This document shows, piece by piece, positions 25,504 through 34,206 of a stretch of 64,000 bases of DNA. Source of the DNA: an uncultured Dehalococcoidia bacterium (GTDB lineage: Bacteria > Chloroflexota > Dehalococcoidia > GIF9 > UBA5629); the NCBI GenBank assembly GCA_937975645.1, contig CALJTV010000017.1, positions 1 through 64,000 on the forward strand. The letters run 5' to 3'. The stretch's first letter is position 1, and each line of letters starts with the position of its first letter. Made by a program: the position numbers and the translations under genes. The notes under the pieces are model-generated. The model had not been told where the DNA came from. It searched no databases and saw only the letters and a list, made by a program, of their open reading frames with translations.

Positions 25504-26501
25504 CTTGTAGTGGTAAAGGGGATCTGGCAGTGGCTGTTGACTTGGGTGGAACCAAGATGAGCGTCGCTCTGGTAAGGTCGGACGGTCGAATAGTATCACA
25601 ACGCCGTTGTCTGACCAATAGTGATGAAGGGGCTAAGGCAGTACTGGGGCGGCTTTTATTGATCATCAGTGACATGCTCTCCCGGGTAAAGTCGACAAAG
25701 TCGGAACTTGCAGGGATTGCTGTTGCCTGTGCTGGTGTCATTGACATGAACAAGGGGATTGTCACCGAATCACCCAACTTACCGGGTTTTTCTCGAATTC
25801 GTCTCCGTGACATAATTGCCCATGAGTTCGGTGTCACATGTTATGTCATAAACGATGCCAGTGCTGCAGCTTTGGGGGAATACGAATTCGGCGCTGGAGC
25901 TAGAGGTCGAGTCGAAAATCTTATCTATCTGACGGTCAGTACAGGTATAGGGGGTGGTATGATTATCCGCGGGCAATTATACCTGGGTTCAGACGGCTCC
26001 GCTGGCGAGATAGGCCATATGATTATAAAGGCGGATGGACCTCTGTGCAAATGTGGGAGACGGGGTTGTCTCGAGTCCCTTGCCGCTGGATGGGCGGTTG
26101 CCAGAGATGCCGTAGAGTGTTTGAAAAAAGGTGAGGAGAGCTCTATCCTCCAGCTTGCCGGTGGTAAAATCGAGCATGTAACTGCGGCGGTGGTGTCAGC
26201 AGCTGCAAAGCAGGGTGATATACTGGCTCAGAAGGTGATACGCAGTGCTGCTGGCTATCTGGGTATTGGGCTAGCGAACATCATTAATGTTTTCAACCCC
26301 CAGTTAGTTGTAATCGGTGGCGGGCTTGCTAAAATGGGTAATCTATTACTGGAGCCAGCATGCAAGGTGGCAGAAGCACTGGCTTTTTCTCTTCCGGGTA
26401 AGAGTGTGCGCGTTGTGAGGGCACGCTTTATTGCCAATGCTGGGATATTGGGTGCTGCTGCATATGTCTTTAGTCAATTACGAGGGGGTGTAAAAGGATG
26501 A
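25500..26501 (+). CDS. ROK-family sugar kinase (probable glucokinase)
   Basis: 333-residue ROK protein. The ATP phosphate loop is AVDLGGTKMSVALV (about 10-23). VINDASAAALGEY contains the catalytic Asp (about 118-130). GEIGHM and the zinc-binding CKCGRRGCLE (about 182-191) are present. No helix-turn-helix is at the N-terminus, so it is an enzyme rather than a ROK repressor. In the glucan operon it most likely phosphorylates glucose released by the GH57 enzymes. It overlaps both neighbours by 4 bp. Specificity for glucose is inferred. Confidence 0.9.
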   Translation: MTCSGKGDLAVAVDLGGTKMSVALVRSDGRIVSQRRCLTNSDEGAKAVLGRLLLIISDMLSRVKSTKSELAGIAVACAGVIDMNKGIVTESPNLPGFSRIRLRDIIAHEFGVTCYVINDASAAALGEYEFGAGARGRVENLIYLTVSTGIGGGMIIRGQLYLGSDGSAGEIGHMIIKADGPLCKCGRRGCLESLAAGWAVARDAVECLKKGEESSILQLAGGKIEHVTAAVVSAAAKQGDILAQKVIRSAAGYLGIGLANIINVFNPQLVVIGGGLAKMGNLLLEPACKVAEALAFSLPGKSVRVVRARFIANAGILGAAAYVFSQLRGGVKG

Positions 26502-27799
26502 TCTATTGGGCACCGCTGTTTCATTTCTACCAGCCACCCACCCAGACTACAAGCGTTCTGATGAGGGTCAGTAACGAGGCTTACCGCCCTTTACTGGAGG
26601 TGATCGCTGAATTTCCACATGCCAGGGCTACTGTAAATATATGTGGTGTGCTCACGGAGATGCTATCACAGTGTGGCTATTCTGATATACTCGCGAAGCT
26701 AAGGCATTTAGCTGAGAAAGGACAGGTGGAGTTTACTGGATCAGCAATGTACCACCCGATATTACCATTGATACCGACAGAAGAGGTGGAACGGCAGATC
26801 AAGTTGAATTATATTACCAACCGCAGCGTTTTGGGCGAAGCCTATGCCCCGCGTGGTTTCTTTCCGCCGGAGCTCTGTTACTCAAAAGCTATTGTCGATC
26901 CGGTTATTGAGTCGAGACACGAATGGATTATTTTGAGTGGTGTTGCCTGTTCTGGGCCCTGGCCTTTGGATGTCATTTATCAGGCTGGTCATGAGGAGAG
27001 CAAGATAGCAACGTTTTTCCGTGACGATATCTTAAGCAACAAGATAAGTTTCAGGGACATAGATGGCGAAAGCTTTATCGAACATCTCCGACGTCTGCGA
27101 AAGTCAGAGGGTGACATATATGTCATAACCGCTATGGATGCTGAGACGTTCGGGCATCACATACAGCATTGGGACAAACTTTTCCTGTCGCCGGTTTTTG
27201 AGACGCTGGAGCCGAGACAAGATGGTGACCGGACACTCCACGAGCAGAAGTTGCTTGCTGACCAGCACCGCAAGCTATTCCAGTTTGAAAGCAAAGAGGG
27301 GGACAAGCAGATCAGGATGGTCACCATTAGCCAGCTCCTGGAGTTGTTTCCACGCGGTGCGACGATAGAGCCCCTACCATCGTCGTGGAGCACTTCCGTA
27401 GACGACATAAAGGCTGGGAACTATTATCCGTTGTGGAAGGACAGGAGCAATGTCATTCATCAGTTGCAGTGGGAGCACCTTGAGATAACGATAGATGTTG
27501 CCCGCCGGGCTGTGGATCTGGCAGACAATGATTCCAGTCGCAGCTTTGCCAGGATCGCCAGGTCGACGCTCGATGCTGCTCTTCATAGTTGCCAGTTCTG
27601 GTGGGCGAGTAAGAAACCGATGTGGGATGTGAACATGGTCTATCGTGGTTTGAATCTCCAACGCGAAGTCTTGCTTAATGCTTACAAGGCGATATCCACA
27701 AGCAACTGTAGTCCATCTATTAAGAAGGAGTGTTACTATAAGGTGGTTGCCGCCAGACATATTTTTGACCAGATAACAGATAAGCTCTATACTGACTGA
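26498..27799 (+). CDS. GH57 glycoside hydrolase (alpha-amylase-like), short form
   Basis: 433-residue GH57 protein with N-terminal APLFHFYQPPTQ (a variant of the HxHQP motif). The nucleophile Glu is in GFFPPELCYS (about 121-130) and the catalytic Asp in TAMDAETFGHH (about 211-221). It lacks the long C-terminal domains of the last GH57 in the cluster and differs from the branching enzyme, so it probably hydrolyses or trims glucan. It starts in ATGA overlap with the ROK kinase and ends the fully overlapping part of the operon. The exact activity (amylase, glucoamylase-like or other) is not determined. Confidence 0.85.
   Translation: MIYWAPLFHFYQPPTQTTSVLMRVSNEAYRPLLEVIAEFPHARATVNICGVLTEMLSQCGYSDILAKLRHLAEKGQVEFTGSAMYHPILPLIPTEEVERQIKLNYITNRSVLGEAYAPRGFFPPELCYSKAIVDPVIESRHEWIILSGVACSGPWPLDVIYQAGHEESKIATFFRDDILSNKISFRDIDGESFIEHLRRLRKSEGDIYVITAMDAETFGHHIQHWDKLFLSPVFETLEPRQDGDRTLHEQKLLADQHRKLFQFESKEGDKQIRMVTISQLLELFPRGATIEPLPSSWSTSVDDIKAGNYYPLWKDRSNVIHQLQWEHLEITIDVARRAVDLADNDSSRSFARIARSTLDAALHSCQFWWASKKPMWDVNMVYRGLNLQREVLLNAYKAISTSNCSPSIKKECYYKVVAARHIFDQITDKLYTD
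27765..27793 (+). promoter_or_regulatory. Internal promoter before the last GH57 gene
   Basis: TTGACC (27765-27770), a 17-nt spacer and TATACT (27788-27793). It lies in the last codons of the upstream GH57 gene and about 90 bp before the TTG start at 27886. Confidence 0.6.
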
Positions 27800-27885
27800 T
27801 TATAATGAGAGAGTCGGCTCTGCCTTGATAACCTTGATAACAAAGTAGGGGTTCTAAAGCGCTCTGTAAATAGTAGGTCAGACAG

Positions 27886-30063
27886 TTGAATCGGATCTAT
27901 TTAGGGCTTGCCATACATAACCACCAGCCAGTCGGCAATTTCTCTTGGGTGTTTGAACAGGCTTACCAGCAGGCATATCTGCCGATGCTCCAGTCTTTGG
28001 AGAGACATCCTGCTATCAGGCTATCCCTGCACTACAGTGGTTGTCTTTACGACTGGCTGGAAGGGGCTCACCCAGACTTTTTGTCCCGTCTCGCTAGGCT
28101 TGTAGACCGTGGCCAGGTGGAGATCATCGGGGGTGCCTATTACGAACCGATCTTGCCAGCTATTCCCGATGCCGATAAGATGGGTCAGATAGCCAAGATG
28201 GACATGTTTATCAGGCGCCGATTTGGTGTGACACCCAGTGGTTTCTGGTTAGCGGAACGCGTCTGGGAACCGCATTTAGCCAAAGTTCTTGCTGAAGCTG
28301 GGGTGGAATGGACGCTGATAGACGATGGCGCTTTCAGATCGGTGGGTCTGAAGGAAAATGACCTGTTCGGCTACTATATCACAGAGGAGCAGGGATGGCG
28401 AGTGAAGCTGTTTCCCATAATCAAACTGCTGCGCTATGCCATACCCTGGCGGAAGGTGAGTGAAGTGGTAGGCTATTTAAAGGAGCAAGCTCTAGCTGAC
28501 GATAACAGGATAGCAGTACTGGGTGATGATGGAGAAAAGTTCGGGGTCTGGCCAGGGACATATAAGCTTTGTTGGCAAGAAGGTTGGATCGAAGAATTTT
28601 TTACCGAATTGGAAGCTAACCAAGAATGGTTGTGCACTGTGCCGCTGGGCGCATATGTCAGCAAATTCCCGCCTTTAGGGAGAGTTTACTTGCCTTGTGC
28701 CTCTTACGATGAGATGATGGAGTGGTCGCTTCCCGCTATCGATTCCTGGCAGTACAGCAATCTAAAGAAGCAGCTTGAAGCTGAGGGGCGCGAGGATGTC
28801 AGGAGATACATGTACTGCGGGCTTTGGCGTAATTTTCTGGTCAAGTATCCAGAGGTCAATCGGATGTACTGGAAGATGCTGACTGTCCATCGTAAAGTGC
28901 ATCGAGCTCACGCCTTAAGTACTGTAGACTGCGGTCTTGAAGAGCTGTGGAAATCACAGTGCAATTGTCCTTATTGGCATGGCATCTTCGGTGGGATCTA
29001 TCTGACTGATATACGTGCTACTACTTATCGGCATCTGATCCAGGCGGAGAACAAGGCTGATGAGGTCATACGGAGACAGCGCCGGTGGTTTCAGAGACGC
29101 CAGCGGCGTGGCTGGCTGGAATGGCGAAAGATCGATTTTGATGGCGATGGTGCCGAGGAGTTGCTGGTTGAAAGTGATGTATTCTCATTCTATGTGAGTT
29201 TGGTTGAAGGGGGGTCTATCTTTGAGTGGGACCTTCGCTCCTTTAGTTTCAATCTGTTGAGTACAATGACACGGAAAGCTGAAGCTTACCATTTCGCTTT
29301 GACCGAAGCTAGTCGTGTTGAACCAACCCAGTCAGGAGCAGGTGTAAGGAGCATACACGACTTGATAAGGATAAAAGACAAGGCTGTTGCAGAGAGCTTA
29401 GTTTATGACAAATATCCTCGCTCGAGTCTGTTGGAACATTTCTTTACCCGTGATGTCAGCATTGAAGAGTTTGCTCGCGGATGTTTTGAAGAAAAAGGTG
29501 ACTTTGTTGGTCAGTCATTTGATGCCATGGTGACAGCCCATGGTGGCAATATTCAGATTGAGTTGCGCAGAGAGGGGAAGTTGTGGGTCGGCGACAAGGC
29601 GGCGAGTTTTACTGTGCGAAAACAGATTAGACACAAGTGTGGCGAGCCGGTGTTGCAGATTTCCTATCATTTGGAAAATACTAGCAGTTGTGATGTAGAC
29701 CTTGTTTTTGGCAGTGAGTGGAATATGAATTTGCTTGGCGCTGGACATAACAGGCAAGCCTATTTTAGTGTTCCAGACTTGCACTTTGATGGTTATCTTG
29801 ACTATTGGGGCGAGCTCGATGGCGTTAGTAGGATGGTGGTGGGGAACCGTCACCTTGGCTTTGACCTAGAGGTGCAGGTTTCACCAAGTGTATGGCTGTG
29901 GCACTTCCCTGTGGAAAGTGCTTCCAACTCTGAAGGTGGAGTAGAGAAATTGTACCAGGCAAGCTGTTTTGTTTTCCGTCTACCCTTGTCTTTATCCCCT
30001 GGCGAGACTTGCCGTTTGTCTATCACTTGGCGTGCCTGTTCGTCTGACAAGCCATTAGATTGA
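27886..30063 (+). CDS. GH57 4-alpha-glucanotransferase / alpha-amylase with DUF1925-DUF1926-type C-terminus
   Basis: 725-residue GH57 enzyme. The start is YLGLAIHNHQPVGNF (HxHQP motif). The nucleophile Glu is in GFWLAERVWEP (about 118-128) and the acid Asp in VLGDDGEKFGVWPGT (about 209-223). After the catalytic barrel comes a helical part and a beta-sandwich C-terminal region (from about residue 420), as in archaeal and thermophilic 4-alpha-glucanotransferases. It may remodel or degrade the glycogen made by the operon. The start codon is TTG with AGGT about 10 nt upstream. It is separated from the overlapping genes by 86 bp and has its own promoter. Confidence 0.88.
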   Translation: MNRIYLGLAIHNHQPVGNFSWVFEQAYQQAYLPMLQSLERHPAIRLSLHYSGCLYDWLEGAHPDFLSRLARLVDRGQVEIIGGAYYEPILPAIPDADKMGQIAKMDMFIRRRFGVTPSGFWLAERVWEPHLAKVLAEAGVEWTLIDDGAFRSVGLKENDLFGYYITEEQGWRVKLFPIIKLLRYAIPWRKVSEVVGYLKEQALADDNRIAVLGDDGEKFGVWPGTYKLCWQEGWIEEFFTELEANQEWLCTVPLGAYVSKFPPLGRVYLPCASYDEMMEWSLPAIDSWQYSNLKKQLEAEGREDVRRYMYCGLWRNFLVKYPEVNRMYWKMLTVHRKVHRAHALSTVDCGLEELWKSQCNCPYWHGIFGGIYLTDIRATTYRHLIQAENKADEVIRRQRRWFQRRQRRGWLEWRKIDFDGDGAEELLVESDVFSFYVSLVEGGSIFEWDLRSFSFNLLSTMTRKAEAYHFALTEASRVEPTQSGAGVRSIHDLIRIKDKAVAESLVYDKYPRSSLLEHFFTRDVSIEEFARGCFEEKGDFVGQSFDAMVTAHGGNIQIELRREGKLWVGDKAASFTVRKQIRHKCGEPVLQISYHLENTSSCDVDLVFGSEWNMNLLGAGHNRQAYFSVPDLHFDGYLDYWGELDGVSRMVVGNRHLGFDLEVQVSPSVWLWHFPVESASNSEGGVEKLYQASCFVFRLPLSLSPGETCRLSITWRACSSDKPLD

Positions 30064-30180
30064 ACCATCTGAGAGTTTGCTACTAGAAGCACTGTTTTAC
30101 CCACCTTCCTTGGTTGGGCTTATGGTGATGCCAATGTGCTCATTCGCGCTTGCAGTGTACCTCTAAGGTACCAGTCCTGA

Positions 30181-31248
30181 CTATTGGTGTACTTTGCTGT
30201 TGCGTCTTTTTAGCACTTTGAGCAAGGCATCTACCACTACGGGGTCAAACTGTTTTCCCTTTTCATTTTCCAGCTCAGTTTCAATAGCTTGTGGGGGAAG
30301 TGCCTGGCGGTAGGGGCGATCGGAGCTCATGGCAGCGTAGGCGTCGGCGGCAGCCAGGACCATGGTGTCCTGGGATAGTCTTGTGGCGTACTCTTCAGCC
30401 GCAGCCACAATCATGGCTTCCTTCGGAAGCTGTCCTGCTTTCAGACCGTCGGGGTAGCCAGTACCATCATACTTTTCGTGGTGGTGTACGATGATGTCCA
30501 GTATTTCATTGTCTTCAATAATAGGTTGTAAGATTCGCTTTCCTAGGATGCAGTGTGATTTTATGTGTTCGTATTCTTCCGGGGTAAGGCTGCTTTGTTT
30601 GTTCAAAACAGATTCCCTAACACCTATTTTGCCAATATCGTGAAGAAGGGCAGCCAGCCGAATCTTTTCAACCTGTTTCTCCGGCATACCAAGCTCTCTT
30701 GCTATGGCGACGGCTATTTCCGCTACCATAATAGAGTGCCCTTGGGTATAGGTGTCTTTGGCTTCCAGAGCCTGAACAAGCGCGCTGATAGCGCCTAGAA
30801 ATGATTGCTTTATCTGGCTAGTTTGTTCCTCGACTTTTTTCTCCAGGTAGAGCTGGTATTCCCTGTTCTCCAGCAGAAGTCTTCTTCTCTCCAAAGCCCT
30901 CTCTATGCTGATGGAGAGCATGTTAAGGTCGATCGGTTTTACAAGGTAGTCGTAAGCGCCATTCCGCATTGCATCAATGGCGATGTTGATATCGGCTATC
31001 GCCGTCACCATTATTACTCCAGTATCAGGACACTTGGTCTGTAGTTCCTTCAACACCTCGATCCCAGATTTACCAGGCATGCTTATATCCAGTAAGACCA
31101 AGTCAAACTGTTCAGCATCGATTTTGCCCAAAACTTCGTCACCGTTGCTGGCTACACCAATGTGGTGTCCAATGTTAGTCAGATATCTGGACAGGACCTC
31201 CCTCACCTGAGGCTCATCATCGGCCACAAGTATCTTTCCCCTTCCCAT
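30181..31248 (-). CDS. Response regulator with HD-GYP (c-di-GMP phosphodiesterase) output
   Basis: 355 residues. The receiver domain (about 4-120) has phospho-acceptor D54 in LVLLDISMPG, acidic D10-D11, and K104 in YLVKP. A coiled-coil linker (about 125-150) leads to an HD-GYP domain with H203-D204 (LLHDIGKIG) and G264-Y265-P266 (GTGYPDGL). It is predicted to degrade c-di-GMP when phosphorylated. Residues 279-295 and 296-312 are an imperfect tandem duplication (MIVAAAEEYATR versus MVLAAADAYAAM) that adds about 17 residues where family members have one copy. No sensor kinase gene is adjacent. The stop codon is convergent with the GH57 gene. Confidence 0.93.
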   Translation of the reverse strand: MGRGKILVADDEPQVREVLSRYLTNIGHHIGVASNGDEVLGKIDAEQFDLVLLDISMPGKSGIEVLKELQTKCPDTGVIMVTAIADINIAIDAMRNGAYDYLVKPIDLNMLSISIERALERRRLLLENREYQLYLEKKVEEQTSQIKQSFLGAISALVQALEAKDTYTQGHSIMVAEIAVAIARELGMPEKQVEKIRLAALLHDIGKIGVRESVLNKQSSLTPEEYEHIKSHCILGKRILQPIIEDNEILDIIVHHHEKYDGTGYPDGLKAGQLPKEAMIVAAAEEYATRLSQDTMVLAAADAYAAMSSDRPYRQALPPQAIETELENEKGKQFDPVVVDALLKVLKRRNSKVHQ

Positions 31249-31391
31249 ATCTACCTGCTCCTTCGTTTTTTGTGTCCTACATTTGCGAGGAGTTCAGCCC
31301 TTGTACCACAGGCCTTCTGCCGCTCTTGCCAATTATATAGTATTTATGCTGATGGGACAATATCTGTGATGATCGCTCATGACAGCTAATT

Positions 31392-32510
31392 TTATGTGCC
31401 AAGTTCACTCCGCACACCTATGAAGGTAAGGAGGCTATCACGTGCGACCATACCTAGAAGATTGCCGTTCTTGATCACCAGAACCTGGTTGATATTGTGT
31501 TCGGTGAGTATCCGCAGTACTGTGGTCAGGTCGTCGTCTGGGCTCACCGATTTGAGTTTTTGGACTGGGGTCATGACATCGGCGACTGTCCTGTTTGCCC
31601 ATTGTTCTCTGGGCACGGATTTCACATCATGTATCGTGACCAGCCCGACTACTCTGTCTCTGTCCATCACGGGAAAACAACGCCGTCCTGAAGTAAGTAT
31701 TTGCTCATGTACCAATCGCTCGATGTTCAACTGTGGTGGTACAGTGGGGCACTCTGTAGTCATAAGCTCGCTGACGGTATGTCCTTTAAGCATATCCAGC
31801 AGTGCCAGCTGACGATAGCTGGTGGCAGCGGCGTTTTCAAGGAACCACCCGATGAAAGCTAACCAGAGCCCATTTATCCAACTGCCGTAGAATATTAGCC
31901 CTATACCTGCAAAGATAAAAAGGTAACCTACACCACGCCCAATATTCGAAGCTGTTCTCGTAGCCTTTAGTAGTTCTCCGCTGCGCCACCATAGTAATGA
32001 GCGGAGAACACGTCCTCCATCCAGAGGAAAGCCTGGTATCAGGTTGAAGCCGGCAAGAACAAGATTGATCCAACCGAGCCAGAAGGAGATCGCTTTGACA
32101 AACTCAGGGATATTGGCGAAGTAAAAGTAGATAACAAGGAATGTGCCGCCTATTACCAGGCTTGTGGCAGGACCGGCAAGTGCCATCCGGAATTCGACCT
32201 GTGGCTGTTTGGGCTCTTCGGTCATCTGAGAAACACCACCGAAAATAAAAAGCGTTATGGAGTGTATCTTGATGCCAGCTGCCTGCGCCACTATGCTGTG
32301 TGCTAACTCGTGTACAAGAACCGAGCCGAAAAAGAGCAGGCTCGTCAGTATTCCGGCGAGGATTGTGGTCTTCATATCCCAGTGGGGGTGTGCATGTGGG
32401 AAATATCCCACTGTCAGCGCCCAGGTGACGAGGGCGAAGACAATGAACCAAGAATAATGTAGCCTTAACGGGATACCAAACGCTTTGCCAAGGGAAATAC
32501 CGTTTGCCAT
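31392..32510 (-). CDS. Site-2-protease-type (M50) membrane metalloprotease with two CBS domains
   Basis: 372 residues. An N-terminal membrane part of about six helices contains the zinc motif HELAH (67-71) and the distal ligand motif GFPLDGGRVLRSL (about 159-171). The C-terminal part (from about 240) is a CBS pair, VSELMTTECPTVPP and VADVMTPVQKLKSVSPD, likely binding an adenosine ligand. Enzymes of this class cut transmembrane segments of regulators or signal-peptide remnants. The ATG has no close ribosome site; a GGAGG about 30 nt upstream is partly complementary to the following bases. A TTGAAA-17-TAAACT promoter lies upstream. Confidence 0.93.
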   Translation of the reverse strand: MANGISLGKAFGIPLRLHYSWFIVFALVTWALTVGYFPHAHPHWDMKTTILAGILTSLLFFGSVLVHELAHSIVAQAAGIKIHSITLFIFGGVSQMTEEPKQPQVEFRMALAGPATSLVIGGTFLVIYFYFANIPEFVKAISFWLGWINLVLAGFNLIPGFPLDGGRVLRSLLWWRSGELLKATRTASNIGRGVGYLFIFAGIGLIFYGSWINGLWLAFIGWFLENAAATSYRQLALLDMLKGHTVSELMTTECPTVPPQLNIERLVHEQILTSGRRCFPVMDRDRVVGLVTIHDVKSVPREQWANRTVADVMTPVQKLKSVSPDDDLTTVLRILTEHNINQVLVIKNGNLLGMVARDSLLTFIGVRSELGT

Positions 32511-32545
32511 TGCTATCTTATATCTGTGCGGAAGGCACCTCCATA

Positions 32546-32574
32546 AGTTTAAGTTTTTCCTAATTTGTTTTCAA
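32546..32574 (-). promoter_or_regulatory. Promoter of the S2P-CBS gene
   Basis: On the minus strand, TTGAAA (32574-32569), a 17-nt spacer and TAAACT (32551-32546), about 35 bp before the ATG at 32510. The remainder of the 216-bp gap to 32727 shows no gene or clear terminator. Confidence 0.5.
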
Positions 32575-32726
32575 GCGGAGATGCGTTTTTAGATAACAAG
32601 CCTACTAAACATATTACGAAGGGTCTCGTGAGCATAATGAGAGCATACTCAGGTCAGTAACATGTTCTCTTTTTCTTCCGGGATGTGACTGAGCAGTCAT
32701 CAGCATAACAGACCGAAGTGCTGTTA

Positions 32727-33209
32727 TCAGTCCAGTCGCTTTACTAGGACTAGTTTGTCATCACCGTCGGCATAAAAGTCGGTGATCTGACATGTCAGTT
32801 GGTAGCCTAGCGATTGATAGAAGGACTTTGCTTTGTTATATTCTGGCCTGGATGACGTTTCGACGATAATCACCTTACCTTTAGCTCTTCTGATTTTGTC
32901 TTCAGCAGATTCTAGCAGGGTTCTTCCGACACCCTGCCTTCGGAATTTTGATGATGTTACTAACCAGTATATGTCCCAAGTCGCTTCGGTAAGTGGTGTC
33001 TGTCCGAAACAGATATAACCTGCGATTGTGGAACTCATTTCTGCGACTATTACATGGTAGCCGGAGCGCGTACCCTTACAAAGATAATCGTCCAAGACCT
33101 CCTCGGCTACTAATATCTCGCTAGTCTTAAACTCGGGAGTATTGTTCAATATCTCCATTATGAATGGCTTGTCTTCCGTCGTCATAGTCCTGGTAACTGT
33201 TAGTGGCAT
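32727..33209 (-). CDS. GNAT-family N-acetyltransferase, last gene of the kamA operon
   Basis: 160-residue GNAT fold. The acetyl-CoA pyrophosphate loop is RRQGVGRTLLE (about 94-104), with a preceding beta-4 IYWLVTSSKF. The ending SFYQSLGYQLTCQITDFYADGDDKLVLVKRL is typical of GNATs. GGAGG 7 nt before ATG 33209 supports this start, which puts the first 83 bp inside the upstream ATP-grasp gene. With lysine 2,3-aminomutase in the operon, an AblB-like beta-lysine acetyltransferase role is possible. However, two ATP-grasp ligases are also present and the substrate may be a ligation product. The acceptor is inferred, not seen. Confidence 0.88.
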   Translation of the reverse strand: MPLTVTRTMTTEDKPFIMEILNNTPEFKTSEILVAEEVLDDYLCKGTRSGYHVIVAEMSSTIAGYICFGQTPLTEATWDIYWLVTSSKFRRQGVGRTLLESAEDKIRRAKGKVIIVETSSRPEYNKAKSFYQSLGYQLTCQITDFYADGDDKLVLVKRLD

Positions 33210-34206
33210 TGTAATCCTCCAGGGCCAATTGGACCAGCTTTTCGATAAATTGCTCGTATTCCATACCTGCAGTCCGGGCTTGTAATGCAGCGCCGGAGTC
33301 TGGAGAGATGTCCGGGTTTGGGTTGAGCTCCAGCACCTTCAGCTGTCCATTTTGGTCTAGGCGAAGGTCTACTCTTGCGTAACCACGATTGCCCAAGACT
33401 TTGTGGGAGACACGGGCTATGGCAGTTATATTTTGCTCGAGTTTATTGTCGACATCTGCGGGGCAAAGGACTGTAGTGTGTCTAAAGTACAGGCTCTGTG
33501 GGTCCCATTTGGCTGCAAAGGTCAGGATGGGTGGCATGCCCGGTGGCAGAGAATATATTATCTCTGAAATAGGCAGTGTTGTTGGTGGGTGTGTTCCTAA
33601 GATCGTGATGTTGAATTCCCTTCCTTCAACAAACTCTTCTACAAGCGCCTCACCCCGGAAGCGCTCGCTTACTATCTTTACCTGTTTCTCCAGTGATGCA
33701 AAGTCGTAGACCACGCTTTCCTTAGTAATACCCAGACTACCATGCTCTGACCGCGGTTTCACAATGCAGGGGAAGTCTAGAGCAAAAAGGTGCAAAGTCA
33801 TCGGTTGTAAAACCTGATATCTTGGGGTGTTAATGCCAACCGATTGAAGACGCGCTTTAACTTCAGCTTTATCCATGGCTAAGAAGAGCGCTGTGCCGGG
33901 ACAGCCTGTGTATGGAATACCAAGACGTGGCAGGAAGTCTGCAATGATGGCTTCGGTTTCTGGCTGGGATTCGAACCCTTCAAACAGGTTAAAAATTAGG
34001 TCGGCTCTTATGGATTCAAGGCGTCTTATTGCTTCTTGGAGCGGGGGTTTAAGTGGTAAACATGAGGTATTGAATCCGATTTTCTGCAAAGCCTGGCGTA
34101 CGGCGCTCATGTCAGAGAAGATGCGGAAAGCAGCTTTCTTTTCTAGTTCTGAGTTGCAGGCATTCAGATCCGGCACATTGTATATTACGGTTATTTCGCC
34201 ACGCAT
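33127..34206 (-). CDS. D-Ala-D-Ala-ligase-type ATP-grasp enzyme (copy A)
   Basis: 359 residues. The N-terminal domain has LIFNLFEGF (about 74-82) and GIPYTGCPGTALFLAMDKAEVKARL-type residues (about 96-120). The ATP-grasp lobe has PCIVKPRSEHGSLGI (about 145-159), EALVEEFVEGREFNITILG (about 185-203) and the metal-binding RVDLRLDQNG...LELNPNPDISP (about 277-302). The family joins an amino acid carboxylate, via acyl-phosphate, to an amine. It is not the housekeeping Ddl by context: it lies in an operon with kamA and a second, diverged copy. It overlaps copy B by 16 bp and the GNAT gene by 83 bp. Substrates are unknown. Confidence 0.88.
   Translation of the reverse strand: MRGEITVIYNVPDLNACNSELEKKAAFRIFSDMSAVRQALQKIGFNTSCLPLKPPLQEAIRRLESIRADLIFNLFEGFESQPETEAIIADFLPRLGIPYTGCPGTALFLAMDKAEVKARLQSVGINTPRYQVLQPMTLHLFALDFPCIVKPRSEHGSLGITKESVVYDFASLEKQVKIVSERFRGEALVEEFVEGREFNITILGTHPPTTLPISEIIYSLPPGMPPILTFAAKWDPQSLYFRHTTVLCPADVDNKLEQNITAIARVSHKVLGNRGYARVDLRLDQNGQLKVLELNPNPDISPDSGAALQARTAGMEYEQFIEKLVQLALEDYNATNSYQDYDDGRQAIHNGDIEQYSRV

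Noticed and set aside
30157-30171. GTACCT-CTA-AGGTAC as a terminator between convergent GH57 and response-regulator genes
   Set aside because: The loop is only 3 nt and no T-run follows on either strand.
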